Shown one piece after another: positions 61,363-64,000 of a DNA stretch of 64,000 nt; within the stretch, counting starts at the first letter, position 1, and every line of letters starts with the position of its first letter. The DNA is from Ifrita kowaldi (taxonomy: Eukaryota; Chordata; Aves; Passeriformes; Cinclosomatidae), in NCBI GenBank assembly GCA_013398055.1, contig VZRS01007548.1:7780-71779 (forward strand), given 5' to 3'. The position numbers and the translations under genes are program-made. Below the pieces are notes generated by a model. The model ran no database searches. It was not told the DNA's origin and was given only the letters and a program-made list of their open reading frames with translations.

Positions 61363-64000
61363 TTATCAGTGCCTTTTTGCTTTGAGTATACAAATATTTT
61401 ATGCATTTCAATGAGTGACAGAATGCAAAACTTGCAAATATTTATTTTTAGATGTATGGGGAAAAAGCAATTAGAGCTAAAAATGTTAAGAATGAAGAAA
61501 TCACTTAACAGAAGCAATTATGTTGGGCACATAAACAGCTCTGCCTTCAGACATTTTATTCAAACGCTGCAGAGCACACTAGAAAATATCAATTGTTTAA
61601 AAAACCTCCAAGTATTTTTTCACAACTGAAAAATCAATCATTATAAACAACATCTGGGGATCATTAATATCTTGCTCTGCAGTTGAATTAACAAAATAAG
61701 AAAGAAATCTGACCAGAATCCAGAACACTTCCAGATTTGCTTCTTCAAGCTAAAAGCTTATGTTTGCAGAGGTGGGGTGGGAGGGAAGAGGAAATGTACA
61801 TTTATCTATATTGTACATAGCACTATTATGCATTAATCACTACTTCCCCTCCAGCTATGTCCTGTTTTTGTTTTGGGAGACCTAAAATTTGAAATATTTA
61901 GCTAAGCCACCCTGCCCAGGACCTTGGAAAAAATTTGCATATTTTTCAGACTGTTGGAGATGCCACCGTAAAGCTCCATCTAAGGAGCTCCCAGTATCCA
62001 TGCTAATAAAAAGCCTCCATACTCCTCCTATCGCAGTTCTAAATGTTTTAAACATTCCAGTCTTTGCAAAGGAGCACTAACACCAATCCCACTCTAATAT
62101 CATATTTGTATTAAAACAAAGAAGCCCAAAGCATCTATATGGAAACGTCAGGTTTTTCTGAATTTCACTAATATAAATTATCCTGCAGGTAGCCAAAAGA
62201 GACAACAGCAATAATGCTGATACTTTACATCAGCTGAAAAACTTTAAAAAACACCTAGTCAGCCCAAGTACAATTTTTGTACTAGAACTAGTTTAAAAAG
62301 AAAAGCCAACTTTGACTCTTTGACTCACACAAATAAAATAAGTCACCAACAGGAAAGCTGCATTTCATTTAGACTGGAAACATTCTTCCATCCTTTTTTT
62401 TTTGTTTGTTTGTTTCAAACACTCATTCCCTGCCAAGGTTTTATTTTGTTATGTTTTTCCCCCAAACAACTGATTTTATCTGTGAGTCACAAACTTCTGT
62501 AAACTGAGATGCATAATGAGAGCAAAGACCAAATTTCAGCTACACCAGGACTAATGGTACCCACTCTGTACCCTGAAGTCACCAGCCTTCATGCCACAGA
62601 GTTTGTGTGGCACATGACCCACCCCTAAAAAGTCCTTTCACCTTCATAATGCTGCTCTTCCATGGCTTCCCTGGCCAATGACAAGAAGGAGGGTAAGTCC
62701 TGAAATTGTTGGCTCAGGAACTCCAGCAGCTGGTAGGACTGGTAAGTCACTCCTCATTCCCAACCACTCCCTGCCAGCCCTGGAAGTGAGACTAACTGCC
62801 TTCTTCATTGTTTTACAGGTAGAGATGAGTTGTTGAAGGTTTTGAGGTTTGCATTGTAATGTAGGTAACTTTTCCCCTAGCAAGCAATATATTGTTAAGT
62901 TTGGTTTGGGGGATGGGGAGAGGAGATAAGTGGGGCCTGCAATGTCCTTTTGCACATAGTTTTTTTTCAATGAGCAGTTTCCCTCTGCATTGCTCATGTT
63001 ATGGCCAAATGAAGATGGTTAATTTTTCAGAGCAAAAACTGTATTTATACCACAGTAGGTTGTAGTTCTCTCACTTTTTGGTATGAAATGTTTTATAAAA
63101 AATTGTGTTTTACATGCAAACCCAAAAACTTTTAACCTTCTTTTGGAGGTGAACATGTGTTTACAGTACTCCAGGGACCAAAGAGATTGTTTAATGGCAT
63201 ATTGGACCCAGCATGCTATAAAAATAATCCAGAATGATTTAAAATTTACCAAATTGATTTTAAAAATTGAGAAGAAATAAAGTATTCTGTTTTCTCTCAT
63301 GATCCTGTTTCTAGAAAAAGCAAACCCATCCTCACAGAATGAAAGACAGCCTTTGGATTCATCTTTAGCAGGCAGTATTTATAATATTTTTCATGACAAA
63401 TCCTTCTGTGTGAGATTTTCACCTTGTGAGGCTGATGGAGCTGAAACCCACCACCACCCAGACCGCAGCTGGATCACAGAAGGATCCTGGCTCATTGATG
63501 CACCCTGGAAGCCACTCCATGCCATGGAGCTGGCACAAGCCTGGCAACTGAAGTCACCTTTCTTGAACAAGCACACACAGAGGACATGTGCTGTTCTAGC
63601 AACAAGTGCACACTGATTTATGCCCAGTGACCTTCAGATACACCTTCTGAACACTCACAGGCAGCTTTGCCTCCAGCTAGATCATTCTGGTCTATAATGA
63701 AAATTATTAGGAACCTAATTTTTTCATTCCTTCTCTCTTGCAGCACATATGACCACACAACAGATGCCAGTAAATGATATGCATTTACAAAAGTTATTCA
63801 GTAACAGTAACCCCAGAGGCTGATAAATGAAAAAGATTTTGAAAAATGTCTCAAGTTGAAGAGAAATGAATTGTTCATTTTCATTGCTCATGTTCATTTC
63901 ATTATCCACCTGGACTGCTTCACGCTGGTGAGGACCTCTAATTGCTCTTATTTCAGCAGAGGGATACGTGTGCAGTCTGACTGCGGTCATAGCCAGAACT

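Larger units (their letters stand above)
1..64000 (-). other. ARID5B: ARID5B gene locus, 3' part (exons 5-10 plus part of intron 4)
   Basis: The whole window lies inside one minus-strand gene. Six exons with GT/AG borders and compatible phases translate to a continuous product matching vertebrate ARID5B (MRF2), an AT-rich-interaction-domain DNA-binding protein. From family knowledge, ARID5B is a nuclear transcriptional regulator that recruits the PHF2 histone demethylase and acts in fat, liver, smooth-muscle and lymphoid development. The long isoform has an N-terminal BAH-like region encoded by exons 1-4; none of those exons was recognised here, so the 5' part should lie beyond position 64000. 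The 3' UTR runs off the left edge. Joining the alternative first exon to exons 5-10 gives a predicted 939-residue short isoform, close to the mammalian short form as I remember it. No other gene is visible. Confidence 0.96.
36913..64000 (-). other. ARID5B: Intron 4 of the long ARID5B isoform, part upstream of the internal promoter
   Basis: This is at least 27 kb of non-coding DNA. It holds simple repeats (37194, 40053, 51255), a CR1 reverse-transcriptase relic (42815-42960), a CR1 3'-end relic (60514-60580), two family-1 repeats, one family-2 repeat, a 36-bp tandem duplication (47803-47874) and a candidate conserved element (46140-46450). I looked for exon 4 motifs (the codon equivalents of CRDTFDHP, YPQYCRYRS and ICDEFA on the minus strand) and found none, so exon 4 should be further right. 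Confidence 0.75.

Overview
The window is a piece of a vertebrate nuclear genome, most likely a bird. It is about 40% GC, repeat-poor, has multi-kilobase introns, and carries only a few worn CR1-type LINE relics. It holds one gene, ARID5B (MRF2), on the minus strand. The assignment rests on the translated exons, which follow vertebrate ARID5B from the region before the ARID domain to the C-terminus ending in STKL. No second gene was found on either strand.

Layout, in minus-strand order from high to low coordinate. From 64000 down to about 36900 is intron of the long isoform; its exons 1-4 (BAH-like region) were not seen and probably lie beyond the right edge. At 36622-36960 is a candidate internal promoter (TATA box, CpG-dense patch) and an alternative first exon for the short, BAH-less isoform. 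Six coding exons follow, numbered as in the ten-exon mammalian gene: exon 5 (35004-35116), exon 6 (28601-28805), exon 7 (26200-26252), exon 8 (18815-18912), exon 9 (6291-6489) and exon 10 (243-2390). Bases 1-242 are the start of the 3' UTR. All exon phases join without a frameshift. The inferred short isoform is 939 residues: an AT-hook-like basic motif at the very N-terminus, the ARID DNA-binding domain at about 76-166, a conserved transcriptional-regulator C-terminal region, and a PTDLS motif of the CtBP-binding type.

The most interesting points are the short-isoform first exon and its leader. The exon ends ATGG immediately before the splice donor, so the start codon sits at the edge of the exon and splices in frame to exon 5 as M-A-P-N-L-K-G. 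The leader carries five upstream AUGs, and the reading frames of the last two run past the main start. Other observations are an intron with weak splice signals between exons 9 and 10, several intronic blocks with clustered transcription-factor motifs, two families of old near-palindromic interspersed repeats (three copies each), LINE relics, and an exact 36-bp tandem duplication. I did not find evidence of a wholly new biological system.
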